Below are positions 34,632-43,673 of a stretch of DNA of 64,000 nt, piece after piece (position 1 is the first letter of the stretch; every line of letters begins with the position of its first letter). The stretch covers positions 102,541 to 166,540 of the forward strand of contig CAZFST010000003.1 in NCBI GenBank assembly GCA_964522015.1, read 5' to 3'. This stretch comes from QQWI01 sp964522015 (GTDB lineage Bacteria > Bacillota > Clostridia > Peptostreptococcales > Acidaminobacteraceae). The notes below the pieces were generated by a model. The model was not told the origin of the DNA. It searched no databases and was given only the letters and a program-made list of their open reading frames with translations. The position numbers and the translations under genes were made by a program.

Positions 34632-35542
34632 TGGAACGGTTGACGTTTGAAATCGATCCGGACGAAATTGGTATCCGGATCGATCAATACATTACTAATG
34701 CACTTGATGGGGTTTCAAGATCACAAGTGCAAAAGTGGATTGTCAATGGTTTGATCACTTCTGAAAGCGGTAAAGTCCTTAAAAAGAATTACATTCTAGA
34801 AAAAGGGGATGTGATTTCTGTGGACTTACCAGAACCAGAAACCTTAGATATATTGGCTGAAAACATCCCCCTTGATATTATTTATCAAGATGAGCATGTG
34901 ATTGTGATTAATAAGCCACAGGGGATGGTGGTCCATCCTGCTCCTGGTAATTACACAGGAACCCTGGTCAACGCCTTAATGTATCACGTGAAAGACCTTT
35001 CGGATATCGGAGGCGTCATTCGCCCAGGAATTGTCCACCGCATCGATAAGGATACATCTGGACTTTTGATGGTTGCAAAGACAAATCTAGCTCACCATTC
35101 TTTAACTGCCCAGTTGAAAGAACACTCTGTGGACAGGGTTTACACAGCCCTCGTTCACGGTGGCTTCAATGTTGAAGAAGGCACGGTTAATGCGCCTATC
35201 GGACGACATCCGCAGAATCGCCTGAAAATGGCCATCACCTATCAGAATAGCAGACATGCAATCACCCATTACCAATTAATTGAAAGACTTGGGGCATTTA
35301 GTTTAGTAGAATGTCGCCTAGAAACAGGAAGAACCCATCAGATCCGTGTGCACATGGCATCCATTGGACATCCCCTAGTGGGAGATCCCTTGTATGGCAC
35401 TCGAAAAGAAAAGTTAACGGCTTCTGGTCAGTATTTGCATGCAAAAGTATTAGGATTTGATCATCCACTAACTGGGGAACGTATGGTTTTTAGTGCGCCT
35501 TTGCCCCCTAACTTCGAGAAATTACTTCAAAGGTTGAGGTGA
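34631..35542 (+). CDS. rluD: RluA/RluD-family 23S rRNA pseudouridine synthase
   Basis: 303 residues. An N-terminal S4 domain (RIDQYITNALDGVSRSQVQKWI) precedes the catalytic core with the invariant Asp in GIVHRIDKDTSGLLMVAKT and the late motif GRTHQIRVHMASIGHPLVGDP. It isomerises specific uridines in 23S rRNA. Position before pyrR is typical in Firmicutes, although the usual upstream lspA is absent and mtnN takes its place. Exact target sites cannot be read from sequence. Confidence 0.93.
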   Translation: MERLTFEIDPDEIGIRIDQYITNALDGVSRSQVQKWIVNGLITSESGKVLKKNYILEKGDVISVDLPEPETLDILAENIPLDIIYQDEHVIVINKPQGMVVHPAPGNYTGTLVNALMYHVKDLSDIGGVIRPGIVHRIDKDTSGLLMVAKTNLAHHSLTAQLKEHSVDRVYTALVHGGFNVEEGTVNAPIGRHPQNRLKMAITYQNSRHAITHYQLIERLGAFSLVECRLETGRTHQIRVHMASIGHPLVGDPLYGTRKEKLTASGQYLHAKVLGFDHPLTGERMVFSAPLPPNFEKLLQRLR

Positions 35543-35546
35543 ACCG

Positions 35547-36095
35547 ATGCTGTTCAAAGCAAAGATTCTGGATGAAAAAGGTATGCAACGGTCGTTAACC
35601 CGATTGGCCCACGAAATTATTGAAAAAAACAAAGGTGTGGAATCCCTAGTATTAATAGGGATTCTTTCCCGTGGGGAGCCCATTGCCAACGAAATTGCCG
35701 ACCAAATTGAGGCCATTGAAGGGGTTCGCGTGCCTGTTGGTTCAATTGATATCACCCTTTACCGTGACGATTTATCCACAGTGTCGGGGGAAGCGGTGGT
35801 GTCTGCAAGCCATATTGATTTTGACATTCAAGACAAGACGGTGGTATTGGTGGATGATGTGATCTATACTGGTCGCACAGCCCGAGCAGCCTTGGATGCT
35901 GTGATGGATCACGGTAGACCAAAATCCATTCAATTGGCTGTCTTAGTAGACCGTGGCCATAGGGAACTGCCCATTCGAGCTGATTATGTGGGCAAGAATG
36001 TACCCACCAGTAAAAAAGAGATTGTCAGCGTAAAAGTTTTGTCCATTGATGGTGAAAATGCAGTGGAGATTTATAGCAATGGCGAGGACGACTGA
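35547..36095 (+). CDS. pyrR: Bifunctional pyr operon regulator / uracil phosphoribosyltransferase PyrR
   Basis: 182 residues. The PRPP-binding motif is VVLVDDVIYTGRTARAALD, and the N-terminal region has LIGILSRGEPIANEIA. In Bacillus, PyrR binds pyr mRNA with UMP to cause attenuation and has weak UPRTase activity. No pyr biosynthetic gene or PyrR-binding leader is visible here, so its targets lie elsewhere. It starts 4 bp after rluD. Confidence 0.95.
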   Translation: MLFKAKILDEKGMQRSLTRLAHEIIEKNKGVESLVLIGILSRGEPIANEIADQIEAIEGVRVPVGSIDITLYRDDLSTVSGEAVVSASHIDFDIQDKTVVLVDDVIYTGRTARAALDAVMDHGRPKSIQLAVLVDRGHRELPIRADYVGKNVPTSKKEIVSVKVLSIDGENAVEIYSNGEDD

Positions 36096-36113
36096 TATCG
36101 TAAAGGAGTTGCT

Positions 36114-37508
36114 ATGAAATTTTATCCTGAAATAAAACCATTGACCCCAGAACTCGCCACAGTTTATGTGGATTTTATAGGGGAATTAGCATTTGAACAT
36201 GCACCCCATTGGGCCAGTTGCTTTTGTCGGTTTTACCATACGGACTGCGATATGGCCGATTGGACATCGCGAACAGCGGCAGTCAATAGACAAGAGGCTT
36301 TAGAGACCATACAAAGCGGTCAGATGAAAGGCTATCTAGCTTTTGACGGGGACCAATGTATTGGTTGGCTCAATGCCAATGATTCTAAAAGCTACATACG
36401 ATTACAAAATGAAATGGCCCCTGTTACCTCAGGAAAAAAAGTTGGGGTTGTGATTTGTTTTGTAATTCATCCAGAGCACCGAAGAAAAGGGGTTGCTAAG
36501 GCTCTCTTAGAACGGGCAATCTCTGATTTTCGGGTACAAGGGTACGATGCAGTATTGGGATTGCCAGTCAATTCACAGGAATCAATTGAAAAATCGTATC
36601 GGGGCACATTTCAAATGTACACGGCCTTGGGGTTTAATGAAATCCAGAGGCATGGTGATTTAGGGGTTATGTGGCTTGATTTAAAAGGCTTTCAAGTGGT
36701 GGATCTTTGGAGCCCCCAGCTCCAAAAGAATCGACAAATCAGAATTTGGTGTCCCCCGGGCTATGATCAACAAGATGGTCGTCGATACCCTGTGATTTAC
36801 ATGCACGATGGCCAAAATCTATTTGATAGGGGCACTTCAGCCTATGGTGAAATATGGGATGTACATACCTGCATAGAAAGTATGCAAGGGGAACAAATCT
36901 TCCAAGGAGCCATCGTAGTAGGGATAGACAATGGACCAGGATTAGAACGTCTTGATGAGTATTCCCCTTGGGTCAGCTCTGAAGCAGGGGTTTTAAAAGG
37001 CTTACCCGAGAATCATCCCACTGTGGGTGGCCAGGGAGAGGCCTATGGTCAGTTTTTGGTAGAGACCATCAAACCCTATATCGATGCCAATTTCTTAACC
37101 ATGCCTGACCGTGAAGCCACTTGGGTGATGGGCAGTTCCATGGGCGGTTTTATATCCCTCTATTTAGGGATTGTTTATCCCCATGTTTTCAGCCGGATAG
37201 GGGCTTTTTCAACAGCAGTTTGGTTTGCTCAAGCCTCCCTCATTGAAACCATTGAGAAAGTCAATCTTAGCTATAAGACCAGATGGTACCTGGATGTGGG
37301 GACCCATGAGACAAGTAATACTGATATCCCAGATTTTAACCAGCGGTATGTGGACGGTACTCTAGCCGCAGGTCTGGCCCTAGTGGCACAGGGGGTTAAG
37401 GAGTCTCACGTGTGCATTGTCATTGAAGAAAACGGGATTCACAACGAAAAAGATTGGGCCCGGCGGCTGCCCAGTGCCATCGAATGGTTACAACATGACA
37501 TGGACTAA
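36114..37508 (+). CDS. Two-domain protein: GNAT acetyltransferase fused to esterase-D-like hydrolase
   Basis: 464 residues in two parts. Residues ~1-195 form a GNAT N-acetyltransferase; the acetyl-CoA motif is VIHPEHRRKGVAKALLERA, and the start FCRFYHTD resembles Cys-rich GNATs. Residues ~200-464 form an alpha/beta hydrolase of the esterase D type, with YPVIYMHDGQNLFD, a nucleophile elbow G340-S-S-M-G344 (Ser342) and a late His in NGIHNEKDWARRLP. The hydrolase half matches enterochelin-esterase/S-formylglutathione-hydrolase-like folds. The substrate is unknown; acyl transfer and ester hydrolysis may act on the same compound. The frame is continuous with no sign of a sequencing frameshift. It overlaps the next gene by 14 bp. 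Confidence 0.85.
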   Translation: MKFYPEIKPLTPELATVYVDFIGELAFEHAPHWASCFCRFYHTDCDMADWTSRTAAVNRQEALETIQSGQMKGYLAFDGDQCIGWLNANDSKSYIRLQNEMAPVTSGKKVGVVICFVIHPEHRRKGVAKALLERAISDFRVQGYDAVLGLPVNSQESIEKSYRGTFQMYTALGFNEIQRHGDLGVMWLDLKGFQVVDLWSPQLQKNRQIRIWCPPGYDQQDGRRYPVIYMHDGQNLFDRGTSAYGEIWDVHTCIESMQGEQIFQGAIVVGIDNGPGLERLDEYSPWVSSEAGVLKGLPENHPTVGGQGEAYGQFLVETIKPYIDANFLTMPDREATWVMGSSMGGFISLYLGIVYPHVFSRIGAFSTAVWFAQASLIETIEKVNLSYKTRWYLDVGTHETSNTDIPDFNQRYVDGTLAAGLALVAQGVKESHVCIVIEENGIHNEKDWARRLPSAIEWLQHDMD

Positions 37509-38343
37509 AAAAAGCAAACGACGAGTCATCATTCTTTTGATTATTTTGATTTTACTGGTGCCATTCTCGGTTATCCAAAATCAGTGGCTAGTCACATCGG
37601 AAATTTTAGTGACATCAGAAACCTTGCCGGCAGCCTTTGGAGACTATCGGATTGTCCAGTTATCGGATCTTCACAGCGCCTGGTTTGGCAAGCATCAAAA
37701 TCGCTTGATCAAGGGGGTCACAAAGCAACGACCCAACTTGATTGTGATAACAGGTGACCTTGTAGATGGGAATCACTATAACGAAGCACCGGCCATCGAA
37801 CTTGTAAAAGGGTTATCAGCCCTAGCGCCAGTCTATATTTGCCTTGGTAACCACGAGGCTTGGTCTGGTGTGGACGATTCTCCCGGCGGTTTTTTAGAGA
37901 AACTCCAAGCGGCAGGGGGGACTATTTTACGAGGTGACTCTGTGGTGATCCAACATAAAGGCGCAACCGCTTTATTAGGTGGCCTAGATGACCCTGATTT
38001 TAGTCATGATAACCAGTGGAAATCCTTGGAGGATTCGTTTGCTTCAAATCCAACAGCTTATAAAATTGTGTTGTCCCATCGACCAGAGTTATTTGATAAA
38101 TATGTCTTAAATGGTTTTGATCTTATCTTCACTGGTCATGCCCATGGGGGTCAAGTGCGTCTACCCTTTATTGGCGGGTTGGTAGCCCCAGATCAAGGGT
38201 TTTACCCTGAGTACGACAGCGGACTCTATACAAAGGGAAAAACTCATATGATCGTCAATAGGGGACTTGGCAATAGTATCGTTCCTCAAAGGCTTTTTAA
38301 TCAGCCTCAAATCATTATCGCAGTCCTTAAAAAAGACATGTAA
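37495..38343 (+). CDS. Membrane-anchored metallophosphoesterase (YaeI/YkuE type)
   Basis: 282 residues from the ATG at 37495, which gives a basic N-terminus and one membrane helix (about 9-25); the longer frame start at 37417 lies deep in the upstream gene. Calcineurin-like metal motifs follow in order: IVQLSDLHSAWFG, VITGDLVDG, CLGNHEAW, VLSHRPELFD and FTGHAHGGQVRLP. Relatives hydrolyse lipid-linked phosphates such as UDP-diacylglucosamine-like molecules outside the membrane. The natural substrate here is unproven. A terminator follows. Confidence 0.88.
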   Translation: MTWTKKSKRRVIILLIILILLVPFSVIQNQWLVTSEILVTSETLPAAFGDYRIVQLSDLHSAWFGKHQNRLIKGVTKQRPNLIVITGDLVDGNHYNEAPAIELVKGLSALAPVYICLGNHEAWSGVDDSPGGFLEKLQAAGGTILRGDSVVIQHKGATALLGGLDDPDFSHDNQWKSLEDSFASNPTAYKIVLSHRPELFDKYVLNGFDLIFTGHAHGGQVRLPFIGGLVAPDQGFYPEYDSGLYTKGKTHMIVNRGLGNSIVPQRLFNQPQIIIAVLKKDM

Positions 38344-38380
38344 AAAGCTCTCGCCGAAAAAAACGGTGGGAGCTTTTATT
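38343..38380 (+). terminator. Terminator after the phosphoesterase gene
   Basis: A 14-bp stem with two wobble pairs (38343-38356 with 38364-38377), loop of 7. A-run and T-run on both sides allow action in both directions. Confidence 0.75.
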
Positions 38381-38451
38381 ATGCCATCAAAAAAACCTGA
38401 AGCCAAAAACTTAACACAAATCGTCTTTTCGGGGGGGTAAATATGTGGTAC

Positions 38452-38485
38452 TATATTCGTATATTCAAATCCGTGCATATACAAT
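38452..38485 (+). promoter_or_regulatory. Candidate ars promoter/operator
   Basis: TATATTC is repeated at 38452-38458 and 38460-38466, and a TACAAT -10-like box is at 38480-38485, 37 bp before arsC. ArsR could bind here to repress the operon. No strong -35 is seen, so this is tentative. Confidence 0.35.
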
Positions 38486-38521
38486 GACAAAATGCCACTA
38501 GCGTTTAAAGGAGCCTATCTT

Positions 38522-38941
38522 ATGAAATTAAAAATTGCCTTTGTTTGTGTCCATAACTCATGCAGAAGCCAAATGGCAGAAGGAATGATGAGACATCTTG
38601 GATCGGATTTATTTGATGTTTATTCAGCGGGGACAGAAAATTATCCAGAAGTAAAGCCAGGTGCTGTTGAAGTGATGGAAGAACTGGGAATTGATATGTC
38701 CGGTCACTTTCCTAAATTGCTCACAGATATTCCTAGTGAACTAGACCTTCTGATTACCATGGGATGTAATGTTCAGTGTCCATTTGTGCCAAATCGTTAT
38801 TTTGCAGATTGGGGTTTAGAAGATCCATCAGGTGGACCCATTGAAGATTTCAGAGCCACACGGGATGCCATTGCTGAAAAATGCCAAGCTCTGATTGATG
38901 CAGTAAAAGCAGGAACTTTGACGTTGTCTGAAAACGGGTGA
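38522..38941 (+). CDS. arsC: Arsenate reductase, low-molecular-weight phosphatase fold
   Basis: 139 residues from the ATG at 38522 (aaaggag 8 bp upstream). The P-loop is C9-VHNSC-R15 (CX5R) and a DP pair is in GLEDPSGGP. Two further cysteines, C82 and C86, sit where thioredoxin-coupled ArsC has its relay pair. It reduces arsenate to arsenite for export. It overlaps the arsR start and heads an arsC-arsR-acr3 operon, which strongly supports the role over a protein-tyrosine phosphatase. Confidence 0.95.
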   Translation: MKLKIAFVCVHNSCRSQMAEGMMRHLGSDLFDVYSAGTENYPEVKPGAVEVMEELGIDMSGHFPKLLTDIPSELDLLITMGCNVQCPFVPNRYFADWGLEDPSGGPIEDFRATRDAIAEKCQALIDAVKAGTLTLSENG

Positions 38942-39285
38942 TGCCAGTGAAGCCTCTATCTGAAATTTTTAAAGTCCTAGGGGATGAGAATCGCCTTAGG
39001 CTGATTCACTTGGTCTTACAACAAGAACTTTGCGTTTGCGATCTTGAAACAGTCCTTGAAATGTCTCAAACCAATGTATCAAGGCATTTAGCCAAGCTAA
39101 AGCAAGTAGGACTTGTTTCAACCACAAAAAGAGCTCAGTGGGTCTACTATCAAGTATCAGCCAGTGCAAAAGAGGAACATCAGCAGCTTCTGGCTTATCT
39201 ATGTCAGCAGTTTTCGGATACACCGAGTTTTCTAGAAGATACAAAGCGTCTTCAAGAGTGGCTCGTTACTAAAACCCTTTGTTAA
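38941..39285 (+). CDS. arsR: ArsR-family metal-sensing repressor
   Basis: About 114 residues. The winged helix includes LGDENRLRLIHLVLQ, the metal-site signature ELCVCDLETVL (CVC pair) and the recognition helix SQTNVSRHLAKLKQVGLV. Arsenite binding to the cysteines should release it from DNA. The ATG at 38941 overlaps the last base of arsC; a GTG three bases earlier is also possible. Its central place in the operon, behind arsC, suggests autoregulation through the promoter before arsC. Confidence 0.95.
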   Translation: MPVKPLSEIFKVLGDENRLRLIHLVLQQELCVCDLETVLEMSQTNVSRHLAKLKQVGLVSTTKRAQWVYYQVSASAKEEHQQLLAYLCQQFSDTPSFLEDTKRLQEWLVTKTLC

Positions 39286-39305
39286 GGGTAAAAAGGACGG
39301 TTGTT

Positions 39306-40355
39306 ATGTCAAAGCAAAAGCTCCAAGGCATCAGTTTTTTTGAGAAGTACTTAACGGTTTGGGTGGCCCTTTGCATGGTGGCAGGTGTTTTAATCGGCCA
39401 GTATATCCCGCAAATACCTGAGTTTCTAGCTAAATTTGAATATGCCAACGTTTCAGTGCCTATTGCCATCCTGATTTGGTTGATGATTTATCCCATGATG
39501 ATGAAAGTTGATTTTCACAGTATTGTCAATGTGGGTAAAAATCCAAAAGGCCTTTATGTCACTTGGGTGACCAATTGGTTAATTAAACCCTTCACCATGT
39601 TTGGAATTGCCTATTTATTTTTCTTCGTCATATTTAAAGCCTTGATACCAGCGGATCTTGCAAAGTCCTATTTAGCTGGTGCCATTTTACTTGGGGCTGC
39701 CCCTTGTACAGCCATGGTTTTTGTTTGGAGTCACTTAACAAAGGGTGATCCAGCTTATACAGTGGTACAAGTAGCCACAAATGATCTGCTTATTTTGGTT
39801 GCTTTCACACCCATTGTGGCATTCCTTTTGGGAGTTGGAGGTGTTTCAATCCCATGGGATACTTTGATTCTATCCGTTGTCTTATTTGTGGTGATTCCCC
39901 TTGTAGCTGGTATTGCAACCAGACACCTGATTTCTAAGCAAAAGGGTGTGACTTATTTTGAAAAGGAATTCATACCAAAGTTCAATAACGTCACCATTGC
40001 AGGTTTATTGTTAACCCTGGTAATCATCTTTTCTTTCCAAGGAACCGTTATTATCAATAACCCACTGCACATCTTTTTAATCGCGATACCACTGACCATT
40101 CAAACATTACTCATATTTGCAATTGCTTACCTTGCCAGCAGAATGTTGAAATTGCCACACAGCATTGCAGCTCCAGCCGGCATGATCGGTGCATCCAATT
40201 TCTTTGAACTTTCAGTGGCCGTTGCCATCGCCCTATTTGGGGCAACAAGCCCAGTGGCCCTTGCCACCATCGTTGGTGTACTGGTTGAGGTGCCTGTCAT
40301 GCTTTTATTGGTTGGTTTTGCAAATAAGACAAAGCATTGGTTTCCACAGGCTTAA
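39306..40355 (+). CDS. acr3: ACR3-family arsenite efflux transporter
   Basis: 349 residues from the ATG at 39306 (aaaagg upstream). About ten membrane helices are visible, and the conserved functional cysteine lies in GAAPCTAMVFVWSHL. The family exports arsenite using the proton gradient. Helical bundles such as VPIAILIWLMIYPMMMKVDF and AAPAGMIGASNFFELSVAVA match ACR3. It ends the ars operon and is followed by a terminator. Confidence 0.96.
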   Translation: MSKQKLQGISFFEKYLTVWVALCMVAGVLIGQYIPQIPEFLAKFEYANVSVPIAILIWLMIYPMMMKVDFHSIVNVGKNPKGLYVTWVTNWLIKPFTMFGIAYLFFFVIFKALIPADLAKSYLAGAILLGAAPCTAMVFVWSHLTKGDPAYTVVQVATNDLLILVAFTPIVAFLLGVGGVSIPWDTLILSVVLFVVIPLVAGIATRHLISKQKGVTYFEKEFIPKFNNVTIAGLLLTLVIIFSFQGTVIINNPLHIFLIAIPLTIQTLLIFAIAYLASRMLKLPHSIAAPAGMIGASNFFELSVAVAIALFGATSPVALATIVGVLVEVPVMLLLVGFANKTKHWFPQA

Positions 40356-40380
40356 TCCCTTAGATTGTCTCTAAATAGCG

Positions 40381-40422
40381 AGCAAACACTCTGAAAACAG
40401 ATGATAGGGTTTGCTTTTTTTT
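40381..40422 (+). terminator. Terminator of the ars operon
   Basis: A 7-bp stem AGCAAAC/GTTTGCT (40381-40387 with 40409-40415) with a 21-nt loop containing a small inner helix is followed by T7. Confidence 0.7.
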
Positions 40423-40477
40423 GTGAAAACGTATAGCATATAACCAAGAGAATGCTAAGTGTAAATTGAGGTGGCCA

Positions 40478-42163
40478 ATGAAAAGTAAAAATAAAAGACT
40501 TTATCATCTGATGCTTTATTTGGTAGTGGTCATCGCCGTAGTGACCATGCTATTGCTTGCCTTTAATCGATTTTTACCAGAATGGCGTTACAATAATGAA
40601 GCTTTTCCCCGTCTTGGCATGTGGTGGTTAGATCCTTATCAGGCTTCGGTGAAAGACATGGCTAGGTATCACTTGTTGATTGATAGTTTTGACACCCCAG
40701 AACTTCAGGGGAAACTCAAAGAAATTAAACGAATTACCCCTCACCAGAAAGTCTATAAGCCCATCAGTCCATCAGAGCGGTCCTTGTTTGTAACCAATTG
40801 CGTAACTGGTAAAGAGGTCGCCAATCCAGAAATAGCCCATTTACCAGCGGGATTCTTTCTCCTTCAAACTGGTACTGAGATCACTTATTCAGTAGATCAA
40901 TACACGGACCTTATTTATGTGGATCAGTTATATGATGGCTATGGGGTGCCTCTTTTCCGTGTTGGTTCTGAGGTTGCCATTGGTGAGAAAGAGTCTGCAA
41001 AGGTCACTGAAATCCTATGGAAAGAAAAGGCCATAAGGGTAGTCAGGGGGTATGTTAGACCCAGTAACAGACATCCACAAGGAACAAAAATCGCTTCACA
41101 TATCCAGTTTTGGCCTGGTACTTGGGTGATGAATGTTACCGAGGCTTGCCCAAACAAAAAAGTAACTGGTTTAAAAGAGCCCGTCAATTATATTAATTAC
41201 TATTTCAAATTGATCACCGGAAAGGTGCCTGGGGTCTATTCTGAAGGCATCCAATGTGCTGATACACTGACCTTTAGCCATCAATATGACGGCATTGCTA
41301 TTGACAGATTTGAAGATCAACAGAGTTGGTTGAAATGGGTAAATCCAGGTTCTGAGATACAACTTGATCTCTTTCAAAATAATCTCTCCGCCCAGCGAGG
41401 CGGCTTTGATGCTTCTTGGAAAGCCGGGACACGGCAGTTTATCTCTCTTTTAAACTCTGAATTTCCTCAGATGCCCATTATACGAAATAACCCACTATCA
41501 GAAGATCAAACCTTATTTATGGGTCAAATATACGAAACCTTTGGCTGGTCTAATCCAACCACACAGTGGTGGCGGGAATTAGTGGTTTCATCAACTTCAG
41601 TGGCACAACTAGATCGGTCATCAGCTTATCTTGAATGGCCACAAGAGGCAGTGCAGCTCTTTGAAGTCTACGAAGATGAGCAAGCTCCTGAAGCCGGTGG
41701 TGATGGGGCCTATCAAAATCCAGCCGACCAGCCAGGATTTAAACCCAATTATCAGCGAATGCGCTTTGGCTTAACATCAGCTCTTTTGGGAAATGGGTAT
41801 TTTAGCTATGAAATGAATACCAATGGCCATGGAGCCTTGGGTCTCATGTGGTTTGACGAATACGATTTAGGTCGGGGGCAGGTTGGCTATTTAGGCTTTC
41901 CAAAATCAAAGGCATCAGAAAATACAGCCGGTGTTTTTACGAGGGAATTTCAAAGGGGCCTTGTCTTGGTGAATCCTACCGATAAGGTTCAAACTGTTGA
42001 ACTTGATCAGTATTATCAACATATTGCCGGTACACAGGTCCCTGAGATTAACTCAGGAGCGATTACTCAGAAAGTGGTTCTTAACCCAATGGATGGCCTT
42101 ATCTTGTTGAAATTGCCTTGGATTTTTCAGTGGACCCATAGCGCGCAACAATTTGAAGAGTAG
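40478..42163 (+). CDS. Membrane-anchored putative glycoside hydrolase (GHL15-like)
   Basis: 561 residues from the ATG at 40478 (gagg upstream). One N-terminal membrane helix (about 10-27) anchors an extracytoplasmic protein. The first half holds beta-rich and ligand-like stretches. The rest resembles the TIM-barrel of hypothetical glycosyl hydrolases: YDGIAIDRFED, a stretch with aligned Asn/Asp, then RMRFGLTSALLGNGYFSYEMN and GLMWFDEYDLGRGQVGYLG near the end, followed by a beta-sandwich-like RGLVLVNPTDKVQTVEL. Candidate acids are the Asp in AIDRFED and the DE pair in WFDEYD. No substrate can be named. It stands alone after the ars operon. Confidence 0.6.
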   Translation: MKSKNKRLYHLMLYLVVVIAVVTMLLLAFNRFLPEWRYNNEAFPRLGMWWLDPYQASVKDMARYHLLIDSFDTPELQGKLKEIKRITPHQKVYKPISPSERSLFVTNCVTGKEVANPEIAHLPAGFFLLQTGTEITYSVDQYTDLIYVDQLYDGYGVPLFRVGSEVAIGEKESAKVTEILWKEKAIRVVRGYVRPSNRHPQGTKIASHIQFWPGTWVMNVTEACPNKKVTGLKEPVNYINYYFKLITGKVPGVYSEGIQCADTLTFSHQYDGIAIDRFEDQQSWLKWVNPGSEIQLDLFQNNLSAQRGGFDASWKAGTRQFISLLNSEFPQMPIIRNNPLSEDQTLFMGQIYETFGWSNPTTQWWRELVVSSTSVAQLDRSSAYLEWPQEAVQLFEVYEDEQAPEAGGDGAYQNPADQPGFKPNYQRMRFGLTSALLGNGYFSYEMNTNGHGALGLMWFDEYDLGRGQVGYLGFPKSKASENTAGVFTREFQRGLVLVNPTDKVQTVELDQYYQHIAGTQVPEINSGAITQKVVLNPMDGLILLKLPWIFQWTHSAQQFEE

Positions 42164-42230
42164 AACGACGGTCCAAAACCGCCAAATTAGTGTATACTAG
42201 AGTATCACAACAATTTTTAAGGAGACATCC

Positions 42231-43076
42231 ATGTCCAATCCATTACAGTGCCCAGTTTGTCAACAAACACTTGATCTCGTAAAAGACAAGTCGACTTTCA
42301 GGTGCCCGGCAAATCATAGTTTTGACCAAGCAAAAGAGGGTTATATCAACCTCCTTATGAGTTATGACAGGAAAAGTGAAAATCCAGGGGATTCCAAAGA
42401 AATGGTAACAGCCCGCACGGCCTTTTTAGCTAAGGGTTATTATCAGGGGATTTCTGATAAAATCAATGAGACAGTGAATCAGTTATTAATGGATCAAGGG
42501 GATACTCATCCCAATATCTTGGATTTAGGCTGTGGCGAAGGCTATTACTTAGACCGCCTAGTATTATCTTTACGTGAGGGTCACTACAGCCCAAGTTATT
42601 TTGGGTTGGATATTTCTAAAATGGCCATCAAGGTTGCTGGAAAGCGCAACAAACAAGCCAAATGGCTTGTGGGGAACAGCTTTTTTGCACCTTTTCATGA
42701 AGCGTCCTTGGCGCTGATTCTTTCCGTGTTTAGTCCGATTGAACTAGCAGAATGTGCTCGCATGCTTAATAAAGAGGGCTATTTAGTCCGGGTTTTCCCA
42801 CAAGTCGGTCACTTGATGGAAATCAAAGAAATCATTTATCCAGAGATTAAAGTAAAAGAATATGAACAGTACAAGCAAGAGCAAGATGGGATGTGCTTGG
42901 TTTCAGAGTCAGTGGTGACTTATCCCATTTCCCTTGATAATGAGGATATTGGTCGACTCTTATTTATGACACCCCACTTCTGGCGTGTTAAAACAGAGAA
43001 CAAAGAAAAACTCCTTTCCCTATCCCATATTGATGTGACTGTAGCTGTTCAAATTGCAGTCTTTCAGAAGCGATAA
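42231..43076 (+). CDS. rlmA: 23S rRNA (guanine-N1) methyltransferase, RlmA family
   Basis: 281 residues. An N-terminal zinc finger (CPVC...FRCPANHSFD) leads into AKEGYINLL and a SAM-dependent methyltransferase fold with motif I ILDLGCGEGYYLDRL. Members methylate G745 or G748 of 23S rRNA; the latter gives tylosin/mycinamicin resistance (TlrB). Which site is used cannot be read here. Start after aaggag. It stands between two unrelated single genes. Confidence 0.88.
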   Translation: MSNPLQCPVCQQTLDLVKDKSTFRCPANHSFDQAKEGYINLLMSYDRKSENPGDSKEMVTARTAFLAKGYYQGISDKINETVNQLLMDQGDTHPNILDLGCGEGYYLDRLVLSLREGHYSPSYFGLDISKMAIKVAGKRNKQAKWLVGNSFFAPFHEASLALILSVFSPIELAECARMLNKEGYLVRVFPQVGHLMEIKEIIYPEIKVKEYEQYKQEQDGMCLVSESVVTYPISLDNEDIGRLLFMTPHFWRVKTENKEKLLSLSHIDVTVAVQIAVFQKR

Positions 43077-43124
43077 AAGGACTCTAAACAGTTAGTGCCC
43101 CATAAAACAAGTCATGGAGAATAT

Positions 43125-43604
43125 ATGTCACAGCAACAGTGCTATTATTTAGGAAAGACCTATCCCACAGAAATCGTGATTGATACATCAATCACCAAAC
43201 CCAATGTCAACTTTGACGGAAAAACTTTTCGATTCACCAGCGCCGATGGGGATGTGGCAGCTCTAAATGTGATTCTGAAGCAGTTCTATACAAAGGCTGC
43301 AAAAAAATTCATTGAGGAACGGCTCAAGTTCCATCAACCAAGTATCAAAACCAAATACAAGTCCTTTGCCATTGAAAGTCATGAAGCTAAATGGGGGACG
43401 TGTAATTCTCAAAGGCATTTAACCTTTCATTGGAAATTGATCTTATTTCCAATTGAGGCCATCGATTATGTGGTCATCCATGAGCTTTGCCATTTAGAAC
43501 ACTTAAATCATGATCGGTCCTTCTGGCGATTAGTAGGAAAGCTTTGTCCTAACTACAAAGCGATCATGCCCATCCTTGGGACTGAAAAAACCCGTGATAT
43601 GTAA
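43125..43604 (+). CDS. YgjP-like zinc metallopeptidase-fold protein (DUF45)
   Basis: 159 residues from the ATG at 43125 (ggag 5 bp upstream); the earlier GTG has no site. The zinc motif is VVIHELCHLEHLNHDRSFW (HExxH plus a distal His). The upstream ESHEAKWGTCNSQRHLTFHWKLIL is the hallmark of the YgjP/SprT-like group. Such proteins are often linked to restriction-modification systems or stand alone; peptidase activity is rarely shown. Here no restriction genes are near. Confidence 0.85.
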   Translation: MSQQQCYYLGKTYPTEIVIDTSITKPNVNFDGKTFRFTSADGDVAALNVILKQFYTKAAKKFIEERLKFHQPSIKTKYKSFAIESHEAKWGTCNSQRHLTFHWKLILFPIEAIDYVVIHELCHLEHLNHDRSFWRLVGKLCPNYKAIMPILGTEKTRDM

Positions 43605-43673
43605 TGAAGGCACATATGGATAAATGGGTATACAATTTGTATTAAATGTTGCCACTCTGAAAGAGGTGATTGT

